DNA from: Sipunculus nudus
Lineage: Eukaryota; Annelida; Sipuncula; Golfingiida; Sipunculidae
Length of the DNA stretch: 64,000 nucleotides
Assembly: GCA_026874595.1 (NCBI GenBank)
Contig: CM049318.1
Span: forward strand, 46,480,456 to 46,544,455
Reading direction: 5' to 3'
Position 1 is the stretch's first letter. Every line of letters starts with the position of its first letter. Positions 1 through 11,949 of this stretch are shown here, piece by piece. Both the position numbers and the translations under genes were made by a program. Below the pieces are notes generated by a model. The model was not told the DNA's origin, did not search any database, and worked only from the letters and a program-made list of their open reading frames with translations.

Positions 1-2589
1 TGAAAACATGTGTTAATATTTGACCCAAGTTTTTCAGGCCTGGCTGTCTGACATCACGGCAAAATCAGCAGACAAGTCACTTTCATCATAAACATTAATG
101 TGGTATCCACTTACATGTATAAAACCCCTGCCTGAAGCTGTTAAAGACGTTGTACCTACCAGACGTTCGAGCCGCCGCTGTTTAACTCTGAAGTCCCGTG
201 TACCAATGATTCAACACATCAGTGCAAAACATATTTAGACATCCGCGTGTATGACGAACAAGCCTCGCCTCAGTGAGTGTTGATAGCGATTCTTTCTTTT
301 GTGCAGTGACCCGCGAGTGACACGGCGTACATACAGCGGGCTGTGTTTATTTACTACTACACAGACGTTCGTCATGATCGGTTATACCGAGAGAGCTGCC
401 ATTTTCCTTTTAATACCGGCCGGGACCAATCTCGCGCATATATGCCACCACAGTGTTGACCTCTAGCGTTCATATACCGCACTATCTGATGCTTGACACG
501 CCATTTAGTAACATTACTCATTCACAGAAAATATTTTTTCTCGAACGTAAAATAAATTGCCCCTCAAGCATTGCCCTGTAAGTACGTTGAGAGAGAATTA
601 TTACTTAAATTACACCTAAAACCAGAAGTGCAACATTTACAACCAGATAGGCCTTACCAGGAGGTTGATTTACGTTCACCTGCTTCAAGGTAGGTGTTAT
701 TCGTAATCCCGCCCGGTGGGGGGGGGGGGGGGTTGAATGATTTGATAGTTGTGTACCTAGAATGGTTTATAATTATTTTAGTAAGCTCATACAGGCCTGT
801 ACAAGAAAACAGACTGTATACGAGAAAATACAGTATTTATATATTTTCAAATCATGCTCAAAATCTTCACTGGCGTCAGAACTGTCAGAAACCACAAAAT
901 CTGTTAAAAGGGCAGTAGGGGGGGGGGGGATTTTTTAGACTTTTTTTCATTAACCTAGAGGTCCCTCGTTTGTGAAAATAAATGTTGGCACTTGAAACAA
1001 GGCTGATTTTGTAGAATTGGCCTTTTAATCAACCGCATCAACAGTTTTTTTTTTTTTTTTTAATTGTTTTTATGTATGCGCATCTTTTAACCAACAGATT
1101 GGACACAATAAATTGTATGGATTATCTTCATAATATGAGTTTATTTGTTTCCCAATGAAAATATGAAAATGAATGTTGGTGGTTGAAACGGTCCATTTAT
1201 CGAGAAATTGTCCTTTTATAACACCGCGTCAAAGAGCCATGTTTGCGGCTCAAGGAAATCAGTTTAGGGGGTATATGGTCACAAAATCTATTGTAACTTC
1301 CTTAATACTATTTAGTCCTGATTGGTGAAATGAACATCATTTTACTCCTCTATTATTGCTAAATAAGGTAGATATAAATGTGCATTTATTTGGATGAATT
1401 ACATGCTTACTAAGATTAGTTATGTCCAATTCCCAAAATAAATAACTTTTGAATCATTTTTTTTATGTGCATGTGCACATTTTAACTTAAGTCTAGACAC
1501 AATAAATTGTTTGGATTTACTTCATAATCTGCGTTATTTTATTGTTTCCTATGGTTCCTGGATTATGAAAAGTTACGTTGGTAGTTGAAACAAAGTGAAT
1601 TTTTTTTAGGAATGGCCTGTTTATCAAACCGCGTCAAAGTGCCAAGTTCGTCACTGAAACAAGCTATAATTCCCATAATATACGTCTTAGGATCATGAAA
1701 TAAGCACCATTTTATTCCCTGTTTTATTGTTAATTTAGACATATATGCGTGTGATGGTTTCTATTGAAAAACAATTCATAAATCTAATAAAAAAGACTAA
1801 AACAGACAAATCTTAAATGTGGGAAGCTACTCGATGCAAACTTGGTAAGACCAGCATAAATAGCTGTAACTTCCTCCTCACGCAATGTTAATAAATTTAT
1901 AATATCTGTCCAAAGATTTACCAAATCTGTAAAAACAAGTCAGTAAATTGAGTTCTAGTCATGTTTAAATATTTTTTTTAATAATGTATATATATATTCG
2001 TTATATACAACTAATTTGTGTACCAGCACACTTGCTTGTGAAAAAAAGTTTGCCACTTTCCTTTATATTGTTGACTGATTTAAATGTAACATTTGAATCA
2101 TATTTGAAATGAATTGGTATCAGTATTTTCCCAAACACACTTAACTGAATAAGAATTGAGACCTATCTGGATTTTAGTCTAATTTGAATGGAAAACTCAA
2201 TTAATCTCAGGTCTGCTTGTATCACAGTATCCCAGGGAACCTATACATGCTGTCAACATTACCTGAACGGACTGACCAAAGTTGTCAATTAAGATATATA
2301 ATAAAGGCCTGAAACACTCTGTAACTAGGTTGACTGAATGAGACAAATAGTATAGTACTGGTCAACTGAGGTTATTAGATAATCTCACAATACCTATGAG
2401 GATTTATCGTACATGTGTACAGAAATATAATCACTATTCACTAGAATACACAAAGATACAGATGCTGCGTCTGAGAGATGATTATGGATCAGATATATTT
2501 GTATATCATACACGTATATATGACAAACTATATCTTTCATCGTAATTCGGTCCAATTTGTTCATAATAACTAGTTATATATCTTAATTT
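1..2589. other. Unassigned AT-rich flank
   Basis: No exon, RNA gene or complete transposon could be supported here. The first 500 bases are richer in CpG than the rest and could be a promoter or first-exon region, but no start codon with splice sites was convincing. There are poly-G runs near 719-733 and 918-929 and a poly-T run near 1047. The part from 950 to 1720 holds a diverged tandem repeat, listed separately. Confidence 0.4.
950..1720. repeat. Diverged tandem repeat, about three copies
   Basis: Related blocks recur near 985-1060, 1170-1235 and 1570-1645. Each has a GTTGGnnnTTGAAAC start, then a GAATTGGCCT-like stretch and a TCAACCGCGTCAA-like end. The sequence between them (GACACAATAAATTGT, then TTCATAAT) is also duplicated at 1093 and 1496. 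The copies differ by many substitutions and indels, so the duplication is old. Confidence 0.55.
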
Positions 2590-3267
2590 TGTTACGGAAC
2601 CTAATAACAACAGATCATGTAGTCGTGACGAGCATACATTTTGTTACGGAGATAAATAAAAATCAGATTCTGTAACACTAGGCAGCGTGAAATGTCTAGT
2701 GAAATGTGAAGTCAGTGTTTTTTTTTTGTTTTTTTTTGTTTTTTTTTTTGTTAACAAATAATAAAAATCTATTCTTAAAACAACTCTAACATATATATGA
2801 CAATATGTTGTAATCCACAAGTTAAGTGCTGGTAGTAATCCCAAAGACAAACCGAAGACTGAATAAAATCCGTTACAAAGTTCCGAGAATATCTATAAGT
2901 GCTGCAATTATCGGAAAGGTCCACAAACTGACTCACACTCTTCCATGTCCGCTGGAATATTTCTCTTTCTCCCTCGGCTCTAAACACCGCTAAATATGAC
3001 TTTTTCATCCGAAAATTCTAGAAATTGTAAACTCCATAGAACAATACACACGTTCCAGGAACAGACTTGAAACATCTAGAACAAAGAACGCTGTGTTTCT
3101 ACACATCAGACCCCACACGCGGGTGGGCCCGGCTCGCGCGTCTCCAACGGCAACGGACTTTGCTTGCCTAGCAGACACATGTAAGACTCCTTGCGCACAA
3201 TAAACCAGGGCCTGCCTAACACGAATCAGAATGTCAACAGCGCACAATAAAAGAGACACCTGTAACA
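2590..3267 (-). repeat. 3' LTR of the Gmr1-like element
   Basis: This 678-bp LTR starts TGTTACGG and ends CTGTAACA on the plus strand, so its termini are inverted repeats of the TG...CA type. It matches parts of 6881-8528. The strongest shared block is GAGATAAATAAAAATCAGAT followed by TCTGTAACACTAGGCAGCGTG, at about 2648 and 7759. It is intact at both ends, unlike its partner. Confidence 0.85.
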
Positions 3268-3278
3268 CTCCCCCTCCT
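3268..3278 (-). other. Polypurine tract (PPT)
   Basis: The minus strand reads AGGAGGGGGAG directly against the first base of the 3' LTR. That is where the plus-strand DNA primer of an LTR retrotransposon must lie. Position and composition both fit. Confidence 0.8.
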
Positions 3279-3419
3279 GTAAGAAAAAAGAAAGTTTTCT
3301 AAAAAATACTTTCTTTTTGCGATTACAATCACTAAATTTTTACAACATTTCAAAACCATATTATTTACAACATTTCATAAACATCTCATTTCATAAACAT
3401 CTTGATAAGCAATAAGCAG

Positions 3420-3867
3420 GTACATTGTCTTTCCCTTTAAGGGGTTTCATTTCAAGATTGCAATCCTGTAAAAACAAACTCCATCTCAACAAATCTTTTA
3501 TTTGTACACTTCAACTTGTTCATGAACGTGAGGGGATTGTGATCACTGAAGACAATGATAGGCTTGACTGATGAAGTAACATAAACTTCAAAATGTTGCA
3601 ATGCTAGTATCAAAGCCAAACATTATTTTTCAATAGCGGAGTAGTTTTTCTGGTTTGCATTAAACGTTCTTGAAAAATAACAAATTGCCTTCTTGTAACA
3701 ACACAGCACCAGCAGCAGTATCACTAACATCTACAGCTAACCTAAAAGGTATAGAAAAGTTTGGAGCTGCTAAACTGGTGTACTTTGCAGAATTGCTTTC
3801 AAATTCTGAAATGCATTTTCACACTGAACATTCCATACAAACTTTTGTTTCTTCTTTAACAAATTAG
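3420..3867 (-). pseudogene. RNase H domain remnant
   Basis: The minus-strand translation shows the start of a gypsy RNase H domain (FRLAVDVSDTAAGAVLLQEG). After a frameshift come a YFSK-like stretch, FEVYVTSS and the conserved DHNPLTF box. It lies directly downstream of RT and just upstream of the PPT and 3' LTR, as expected for the last pol domain. Several stops and frame changes show it is dead. Confidence 0.72.
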
Positions 3868-3946
3868 TCAAAGGTTCAGCTACAGCAGAAAAATTTGGAA
3901 AAAACTTCCTGTAGTATCCAACTATACCAAAAAAAAAACGCATTAT

Positions 3947-4791
3947 TTACTTTTTGTTTTCTGGTCTAGGAAATGCAGAAATAGCACTTATTTTAGCATC
4001 AACAGGTATTACATGACCCTGCCCTACAATATGACCCAAAAATGTTACTTGTGCATGACAAAACTCAGATTTGACTAAGTTGACGGTCAGACGTGCTTCG
4101 CCGAGTCTTTCGAAGAGATCGCGAAGAATTTGCAGATGTTTCATCCAGGTGTCGCTGTACACGATAAGGTCATGAATATATGCGTCGCAGCCCTGAATGT
4201 CCTTGACAACCATATGGATGAGGTGCTTGAACGAAACTGGCGAGTTCTTCATGACAAACCGCATAACTTTATACTGGTACAGTCCTTGAGGCGTCACAGA
4301 TGCGGACACTTCTTTCGCTCGTTCAGTCAGCGGAACTTGCCAGAATCCTTTTAGCAAGTCAAGCTTGGAAACATATCTGGAGCTACCTACTCTGTCAATA
4401 CAATCATCGATCCTCGGAATCGGGAACGTGTCAGTCTTGGTGACAGAGTTCAGTTTTCAATAATTTGTGCACATACGGTAACTTCCATCAAGAATACATG
4501 GTGAACTATTACTAGGTTCAATAAAATCATTGTCCAGCAAATATTGAACCTCATCTTGTAGATACTTTTGCTATTCTGGATTCAGTCTATAAGGATGCTG
4601 CTTGACTGCCCATGCCTCGCCAACATCGACGTCATGGCACAATATGTTAGTTCGCGTTGGAATGTCACCAAACAAATGTTCATAATTCTGCAGCAGGTTC
4701 TTGAGGTCTTGTTGTTGTTGTGCGGTAAGGTGTGACAGTTTGGCATCCAGGTTGTTAAGCACGTCTGAGTTTTATAGTGGTACTGTTCCAC
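3947..4791 (-). pseudogene. Ty3/gypsy reverse transcriptase, inactive
   Basis: Two fragments. 4571-4791 is the pre-RT linker and RT start (HLTAQQQQDL, LFGDIPTRTN, VKQHPYRLNPE). 3947-4357 is the palm: LLKGFWQVPLTERAKEVSA, the VTPQGLYQYKVMRF strand, then the catalytic loop and HAQVTFLGHIVGQG. The catalytic box reads YIHD instead of YLDD, so one catalytic aspartate is lost. The FGMxNAP motif has become FVMKNSP. Frameshifts and stops separate the fragments (4358-4570). It would polymerise cDNA inside the virus-like particle in a live element; this copy cannot. It lies downstream of integrase, which sets the unusual pol order. Confidence 0.85.
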
Positions 4792-4856
4792 ACTGATTGT
4801 CTACATCACACTTACAATCAGTATCTACTTTAACTGGGTCAGGGTCAGCTTTTACA

Positions 4857-6085
4857 CAATTAACAGCAGTAACATTATGTACAACATCTGATGTGTTTTT
4901 TCTGTCATAATATGGTTTCACAACATGGCACAGTTATTTTTACGCCTATCTGGTGTAAAAAGTATGTAATTTAAATCACTGACTTTCTTGTCAACAACGT
5001 AAGGACCAAAATACCTAGCTTGCAGAGGTCTGCCAGGGATAGGTAGTAAAAGAAGGACCTTTTCACCAGCCTTATACGTCCTACTTACAGTGTGCTTGTC
5101 ATACTTTGTTTTCATATTACTTTTTGCAGATTTTAGATTAGACTTTGCAATCTCACAAGCATTGTGTAGTTTAGTGCGAAAGTCTGAGAAATACAGCAAT
5201 AAACTAAGAGAATCAGGATTTTCACACAAGAGCTTTTCTTTAAGCAGTTTAATGGACCGCGAACTGAGTGTCCGAAAACTAGTTCAAAGGGACTGAAACC
5301 CAAGGACTCTTAAAAGGATTCTCTGACAGCAAACAACAATAGGTGGATTCCTTCATCCCAGTCTTTCTGTGTGTCATAACAATAAGTCCTAATCATGTTT
5401 TTTTTAATGTCGCCCTGACTTTCAGGATGGTATGGTGAAGAGATTAACTGTTTTATACCTAGCTCAAGCATTACTTGCTGGAATAGGCCAGACATCAAAT
5501 TAGACCCTTGGTCAGGCTGGACGGATTTTGGTTATCAAAAAGTTGTAAAAACTTGGTCAGACCCTTGACAACACTGGCTTTAATTTTGCGCAATGGTATT
5601 GTCTAAGGGAACCTAGTAGATGCGCACGTAATTGTCAGCAAGTATTCATGTCCAGATTTTGTTTTGGGCCGTGGTCCAACACAATCAACGATAATCCTAC
5701 TAAATGGTTCCTCGAAAGCAGGAATAGGCCTAAGTGGGGCTTTAGGAGGATTCTTGCCTACTATCTGGCACCATTTACGCATAAGCACTCCATTTTTAAC
5801 ATAGAAACAAACTGGGTTCTGTGACTGTTCATCTTTAGAAACTGCCCTGGGAACCAAAAATGAAATATCAGGGTCTTTCTTTATGGTGTTCCGCGACATG
5901 TTCTGACCTTGGATATGCTGCATCCTGTACGGGCGAGTCGTTAGACGAGTCACTAGTGACTCCCAGAGTTTTATTATCTGGACCACAATACTCCTGTGAG
6001 TTTTTCTTGGCCATAGATCAAGTAACAGCACATTAAGTATACAAACAAGGAATTCCCTGACTGTCAGGATCAGTGTCCTGGTCAA
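4857..6085 (-). pseudogene. Integrase with C-terminal chromo-like tail, inactive
   Basis: Fragments in order: 6085-5603 has the zinc-finger/core junction (FYVKNGVLMRKW, then FSRIIVDCVGPRPKTKSG with the first catalytic Asp, and LLTITCASTRFP). 5498-5310 has the second half of the core (MSGLFQQVMLELGIKQ, HPESQGD, LLLFAVRE). 5229-4857 has the C-terminal domain (KVLLLLPIPGRPLQARYFGP, YILFTPDRRK, KPYYDRK). Between HPESQG and KNMIRTYC about nine residues of the family sequence are deleted, including the expected catalytic Glu, so strand transfer would be impossible. It sits 5' of RT. Confidence 0.83.
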
Positions 6086-6126
6086 GTGATGGCTTTTCTG
6101 TCACTATTGTAACAGGCTGCACTTTG

Positions 6127-6714
6127 TCACCTGCAACGTACATCATTGCCCAGTAGCAACTGAATTCTCTTAAAGGGTAAAGTAGTTCTTATGCCTACAG
6201 TAATATTCCCAGAATTCAAAACTGACTTTAAATGTACACTGTGAAGCGGAACTGAAGTGTGCTTGTCTGAAAACACACCATCAACAAGTGCATGTGCACC
6301 AGTAAAAGACCTATTAGAAAATGGCAAAGTGTTTGCTAAAATGAGAGTTTGGCCTGAACCAGTGTCCCCAAAAACTTTAATAGGGGTAGAATCTGAAAAA
6401 TTACTTGAAAGTGATACAAAACCATCATGTTTGAACGGCTCAAATAACTCCATTTCAGAGTCTGGAGAGGAATCTACTAGTTCAGTTTCATCAAACAAAG
6501 AACTGACACTGACAGTGTTAGTCATAAACTCTTTTTCAGAGTCACTTAAAGAATCTACATCCTTATATCAATCAAACTCCTCATGGAAAGTTTTACATGA
6601 AAAGAGCCTGGCTCCTAAGTGTTGTCCCAAACGCAACAACTGATCTTTTGTGAAATGTTAAAGTTGATCAGGGTCGGGATCTTCAACAAATGCCCCAGGT
6701 TCAAAATCTGCCAT
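6127..6714 (-). pseudogene. Truncated gag N-terminus and aspartic protease
   Basis: An ATG at 6712-6714 opens a short acidic gag-like start (MADFEPGAFVEDPDPDQL) with a KDQLLRLGQHLG stretch after a stop. The sequence then runs almost at once into a protease with the active-site motif DTGSGQTL and a downstream LLGNDV motif. Nearly all of gag, including any capsid or zinc knuckle, is absent. The protease would normally cut the polyprotein. At least one stop separates the gag start from the protease. Confidence 0.65.
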
Positions 6715-6856
6715 GTTAAGATGTTAAAATAATTACAAAAAAAACACTGAGATAATTCTTGTAAACAATGTAATGTAAAAAGTGCAATCTTGTAAACCAT
6801 GAATTGTTAACAATGTGTCTAGGTCAATGCCTAATAAATTCTCAAAAATATTAAGC

Positions 6857-6874
6857 ATTCCGGACGAACCCCCA
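6857..6874 (-). other. Primer binding site, tRNA-Pro type
   Basis: The minus strand reads TGGGGGTTCGTCCGGAAT. This matches the tRNA-Pro primer site known from murine leukaemia virus at 16 of 18 positions by my memory of that site. It begins six bases inside the 5' LTR end at 6881, where first-strand cDNA synthesis would start. Confidence 0.78.
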
Positions 6875-6880
6875 ATTTTA

Positions 6881-8528
6881 TGTTTGGGAACCTAATAACA
6901 ACAAATCAACCATCCTCAGCTGTAAACACAGCCCCCCCCCCCCCCCATTCAGAGGGTATTGGCTTCTGAATCCACCTCGGATAACATCATTTATTTTGAT
7001 AAACTGTTTGGGTTGGTAGGTAGGTGTCTTGGGGGCGGGGGGGGGGGGCGGTAACACGAGATGCAAGGGCCTGTGTGTGTGTGGGGGGGGGGGGGGGGTT
7101 CTATGTCCCCACATAGAAAAAAAGAAATTGCGCCCCTGGTTGCCACCCATCCAACATTTACATTGGACTCCGCTTTCAAGTAACTCAGACTCGAAGAAGG
7201 TGGATTTGGAATCGAAACTCAAGGACTTGGACTCAGACTCGTGTGAGCTGGATACGGACCCATACTCGAGAGGACTGGACACGGACTCAGACTTGAGTGG
7301 GGTGGACACGGACTCAGACTCGAGTGGACTAGACACAGGCTCAGACTTGAGTGGGCTGGACACGGAGTCAGACTCGTGTGGGCTGGACGAGGATTCATAC
7401 TCGAGTGGGCTAGACACGAACTCAGACTGGAGTAGGCTGGACACGGACTCAGACTCGTGTGGACTTGACACGAACTCAGACTCGTGTGGGCTGGACACGG
7501 ACTCAGACTCGAGTGGAGTGGACACGGACTCAGACTCGAGTGGAGTGGACAAGGACTCAGACTCGTGTGGGCTGGACACGGACTCGATCAGACTCGAGAG
7601 GGCTGGACACGAAATTAGACTCGGGTGGGCTGGACAAGGATTCAGACTCGATTGGGCTGGACACGGACTCAGACTCGAGTGGGCTGGACACGTATGTAGA
7701 CTCGTGTGAGCTGGGCATGGACCCAGACTCGTATCGGCTGGACACGCATAAATTTTGTTACCGAGATAAATAAAAATCAGATTCTGTAACACTAGGCAGC
7801 GTGAAATATCTAGGGGAATGAATAAAGAAGTCAGTGGTTTTTATTAACAAATAATTATAATTTATTCTTAAATCAACTCTAACATTACAATACACCAAAT
7901 CAATACAATTACACAGTATAACAACAGTATAACAGTAAATCAGTACAATTACACAGTATAATATATAAAGTGTTCAGTACCAGAGTGTCCGGATCCTAGG
8001 CTTTTCTGGATACCACCACTATCACAGCTCAACAAGTCATTTAAAACATATAATCCAGATGAAGAGTTCACATTAATCTTCTAAGAGAATAATATTCAAA
8101 TATAATCCCGAAAACAATCTGTTGTAATCCAAACGTGGAGTTCTGGTAGTAATCCAAAAGACAAACTGAAGACTGAATAAAATCCGTTACAAAGTTCCGA
8201 GAGTATCTATAAGTGCTGAATTTATCGGAAAGTTTGTCCACAAACTGACTCACACTCTTCCGTGTCCACTGGAATATTTCTCTCTCTCTCCCTCGGCTCT
8301 AAACACAGCTATTTATAAATTTTTCATCCGAAAATTCTAGAAATTGTAAACTCCATAGGACAATACACACGTTACAGGAAAAGACTTGAAACATCTAGAA
8401 CAAATAACGCTGTGTTTCTACACATCAGACCCACACGAGGGCCGGCCCTGCTCGCGCGTCTCCAGTGGCAACGCACTATGCTTGCCTAGCAGGCACATGT
8501 TAGACTCTTGGGCACAATAAACCAGGGC
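6881..8528 (-). repeat. 5' LTR, interrupted by minisatellite
   Basis: 6881-6910 matches the start of the intact LTR (GGAACCTAATAACAACA). 7747-8528 matches the rest, up to GCACAATAAACCAGGGCC. Between them lie a poly-C run, unrelated sequence and a 27-bp minisatellite (7190-7745). The last ~60 bp of the LTR, including the terminal CTGTAACA, are missing and replaced at 8529 by more of the same minisatellite. No target-site duplication can be read because this outer edge is lost. Confidence 0.75.
7190..7745. repeat. 27-bp minisatellite inside the 5' LTR
   Basis: About 20 copies of a unit like GGACACGGACTCAGACTCGA plus GTGGGCT. The unit length is a multiple of three and has few stops, so long frames appear on both strands (LDTDSDSSG repeats on plus, ESVSSPLES on minus). 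These are by-products of the repeat, not genes. Confidence 0.9.
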
Positions 8529-8700
8529 CAGGGACACGGACTCAGACCTGAGTGGGCTGGACACTGACTCAGACTCGAGTGGAATGGACACGGAATCAGA
8601 CTCGTGTGGGCTAGACACGGACCCAGACTCGAATAGGCTTGACACGGACTCAGACTCGAGTGGGCTGGACACGGACTCAGACTCGAGTGGGCTGGACACG
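8529..8700. repeat. 27-bp minisatellite, second block
   Basis: About six copies of the same unit as 7190-7745 (GACACGGACTCAGACTCGAG), starting exactly where the LTR match stops. The intact LTR has a single degenerate unit-like stretch (AACACGAATCAGAATG) at about 3219-3234, at the equivalent place, which may be the seed. Confidence 0.85.
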
Positions 8701-10898
8701 GTCTTGCATTCGAATGTTGTGGACTCTACTACATCACTAGGTGCCTAGTAACGTGTTCTATTGAAATTTCACGCTATTAATATTGAATTATTAACTTGTT
8801 CCCGTATATCTTATACTTATAAAAAGAAGTTGGTCCACTTTTGTCCCCAGTGTTCTCAGAAACCGCGTTGCGTATGACACTGTGCTATGCCTCATCTTAA
8901 ATGTTATTGTTCCCGTAGTGACCTAACCAATATTAGAATAAATAATTTTTGTGTACATATCATTTTCAGTGATTTTTGCGTGGTTTTCAAATTGCTTAGA
9001 GGTTACCACCGAAACCCGCCTAACTGCCTTCGGTAAAGACCGGAAAGCCTCGGTGGTAGATTGGTGCCAGCGCAAGATTTAGGTCTATTGTGCATATGAA
9101 TAACCCCTGCTGTGAGTGGCGGACATTTGACTTTGTCACTGATCCACAAGCATGGTCAGTAAATGTGAGAAACATGTCACTCTCGATTCCGGGAAAGGAG
9201 GGGTCCAACCCAGGGGGATTAATGAAAAATTTAAAAGGTCCCAAGGTCCGAAAAAGAGGGTCGAGGGTCCAGATTGGAGAAATTCTCTTTAAAACCATTA
9301 AAAAAGGTTGCGGCTGCTTAAAGGGGGGGGGGGGGTTCTGACCTCCTGGTCCCCTCTTTGGTCCGCTTCTGCTGCTAACGAGTAATGCATATTCCCGTTT
9401 CTTCCTTAAGGAACACCTCCCTTGAATTAACATGTACCTTTATTTCATCTTTCATATCTTCCTTACCCCAAACTATTCTTCTAACAATAATAATACTAAT
9501 AAGATATTCTAATACCTGAATGCCCATCCATCCCATTCCGAATCCCAAATGTAAACAACATCACTGACCAGATCTCAAGGGCAAACATACTAATGTATGA
9601 CTTTCTGGCCACTAGCACAGCGCCACAAATTAAGTATAAAAATTTTTGTGCATATCCTATTGAGACCATATTCAACTGAAAAATTATATTTAATTTAACT
9701 TTTAGAATAAAAGTGGAAGCAAACATTCCTCATCTCATTTAATACATCCCCTGGTTACCAGGTTTATCAGCTAGTATTGACACACACACACACATATATA
9801 TAACACATATGGTTTGTATAAACATAATAAAATATGTGTATGTGTGCATTTTATTACAACGATACATCAATATATTGAAAATAACCTTTTCTTATTCTTT
9901 AATCTCTATTTGTAGATTCCTCATTTTATGTATATATATATATATGGTCTAGCTACTGAATGATAACTCCTACAGTTTTGCAGAATATATTGCCGAGACT
10001 CAGATATGCCCCTGCAATATTTTGTGCATTTTATACCCTGACAGCATAAATCACAAAATAACCCGAGATTTTTAAATAAATCTATATTATTTATTTCAAC
10101 TTTACTTTTGGTAAAGAAGTATGTAATAACAAGCTGATAAACGGGCTTTTTTATCGGGATTAGGGGGGGGGGGGTTAAATGAGATGAGGAATGATGGCTA
10201 ATTTGAAATTAAATATAGATTTTCAGTGGGATACTGTCTCAAAAAGATATGTCAAAATATTTTAAAGCAGAAACATAAGCGGGTCCAAGGGGGGTTCCGA
10301 CTCCCCCTCCCCCACTTTTCAAACATTAAACAAAATTATGTAAATGGAGCAAATACAGGGTATGCATCGACAACATCCATGCCAAATATAAAAAAAACAA
10401 AATGAATACTATGGTTATTTTCTTATTTGCAATGGTTTCAATCCGCGATAATTATAGTCGCTCTCTGACCGAGATATTGAAACCACGTAGTTTTTGAATG
10501 CGTATATAGGCTACCAGGCCATGGCCAATTTCAGAAGCTGCCGATAGATAGTTGGCGGCAGTTGAGATTAATCTTCAGCCACGTAGCGATGTCCATCAAG
10601 CCTGGTGCATATACTTTTAAGTGATTCAGGGAGAGTAACGGGGCCCATTTATAATAATATCGGTCGGCTTTGATGCAAAAAACGGGACCCTCCCCCCCCA
10701 CCCTCCCCCCCCCCCCCCGGTGATTATTTAAATATATTTGAAAGATCACAGTTCATGATGGGGCCAAACTGCTGTAGAACAGTGGAATATGATGTTTGGT
10801 TTCAGATTTAAACTGTAAAAAAACTGAATACGGTGTCTTCGTCCACCCATATGTAGGCCAGCCTCACTCAACAAGAACTCCAGTCTACATATAACATC
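8701..10898. other. No gene seen
   Basis: Contains CA/TA microsatellites (9780-9806, 9930-9945), poly-G/C runs at about 9326-9337, 10163-10174 and 10691-10719, and dispersed-repeat-like GTCCAAGG/GGGGTTC stretches near 9200-9350 and 10280-10320. No exon with supporting splice sites was found. Confidence 0.4.
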
Positions 10899-11251
10899 GT
10901 GTTAGGCCTCAAAACGTGAATCTGCACTAATCATGAAAAATATCTCCAAACCGTTAAATATGTAAAAGTCGCATATTTGATTTTTTACAAAACGTGAAAA
11001 TATGCCTCTAAACGTGAAAGGTTATCTCCAAACCGTTATATGCAAAACGTAAAAATAATATTTTAGGAAAACGAATTCACGTTTTGGTCACCGGTAACGT
11101 TTTGTGAAATCACGGTTTGTGCAGGACTCAGGGTCTATTTGCGAGGAAAATTACTGGTTTCGCGGTTAGTGCTGCTGTCATGTTTCGTGAAATCACGATT
11201 CAAGCTAGCCTCCAAATCGTGTAACTAAAGCCATCGTGTATGCCAAACGTA

Positions 11252-11660
11252 AACTAGTGGCCCATGGGCCATGACGCTCAGCTGAAACCAAGGAATGTTG
11301 AACAATGAGCAAAAATGACAGCGAGAGTGCCAAAAAATCATGAATTTTGTGAAGAATCCTAAGAATGCAATCAATGCATTAGTTATTCATATACTGGAAC
11401 TTTTGTATCCCATTTTTAATTCTTCGGGTGGGAGAATATGAGCCCAATAGCTCTGAGAATATGGGTAACAGAGACCTAATTTCAGGTTTCCAAGGAGATT
11501 TTTCATGGACCTCCCAGGATGTCAAGTTAAAAATTTCCAGTTCCTGTGGTTACAATTTGTGCCTTGTTAACGGACGGACGGCCGGACGACCGGACGGACA
11601 GACGACGGACGAAGAGTGATCGCTATAGCTCAGATGACTTTCATTCAGCTGAGCTTAAAA
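11252..11660. repeat. Dispersed repeat inserted in left arm
   Basis: Starts near TGGCCCATGGGCCATGACGC and ends near AGCTCAGATGACTTTCATTC with CAGCTGAGCTT. The same start-like motif (AGCCCATGGGCGATGAGGCC, then CAGCTGAAAC) recurs at 45242, and the same end-like motif (ATCGCTATAGCTCAGGTCAG) at 48010. It contains a GGACGG/CCGGACG simple stretch at 11570-11610. Its class is unknown; no reading frame of note. Confidence 0.6.
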
Positions 11661-11949
11661 AAACACCATCGAAAAGATTCCTGCTTACTTCCAAACATAC
11701 CGATCACCTTGCTCTTAACTGTCTGCTGTATACGCAAACAGTTGACTTACCTTTATTTGAAAATGTTTTAACGTCTCAGGTCATTTATTTATGACATATT
11801 TATGACATATGAAAATCAATAGAAATTGGAAAAAAACTTCAAGTCGCAGCAGAACACCTTGCACATCAAATTGCTGGCAAACCCTGCATGCATGTGAATA
11901 ATAATAAGCTGGTCTGACTGGCCCCTATTCACAAAGTAAAGCAAAGACC

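Larger units (their letters stand above)
2590..8528 (-). mobile_element. Decayed Gmr1-like Ty3/gypsy LTR retrotransposon
   Basis: Minus-strand element running from a 5' LTR at the high-coordinate end to a 3' LTR at 2590-3267. In transcription order I read LTR, a tRNA-Pro-type primer binding site, the N-terminus of gag, protease, integrase, a chromo-like integrase tail, RT, RNase H, a polypurine tract and LTR. Integrase lying upstream of RT is the Ty1/copia order, yet the protein sequences are Ty3/gypsy-like. Among families I know, this combination defines Gmr1-like elements. The reading is continuous through the junction: the integrase tail (KPYYDRK) leads into the pre-RT linker and then the RT, so it is not two nested elements. 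Every domain has stops or frameshifts, and most of gag is missing. Confidence 0.82.

Noticed and set aside
7029-7709. 226-residue plus-strand frame rich in Asp and Ser (LDTDSDSSG repeats)
   Set aside because: It is the translation of a 27-bp minisatellite; the minus strand is equally open. The repeat lies inside a retrotransposon LTR.
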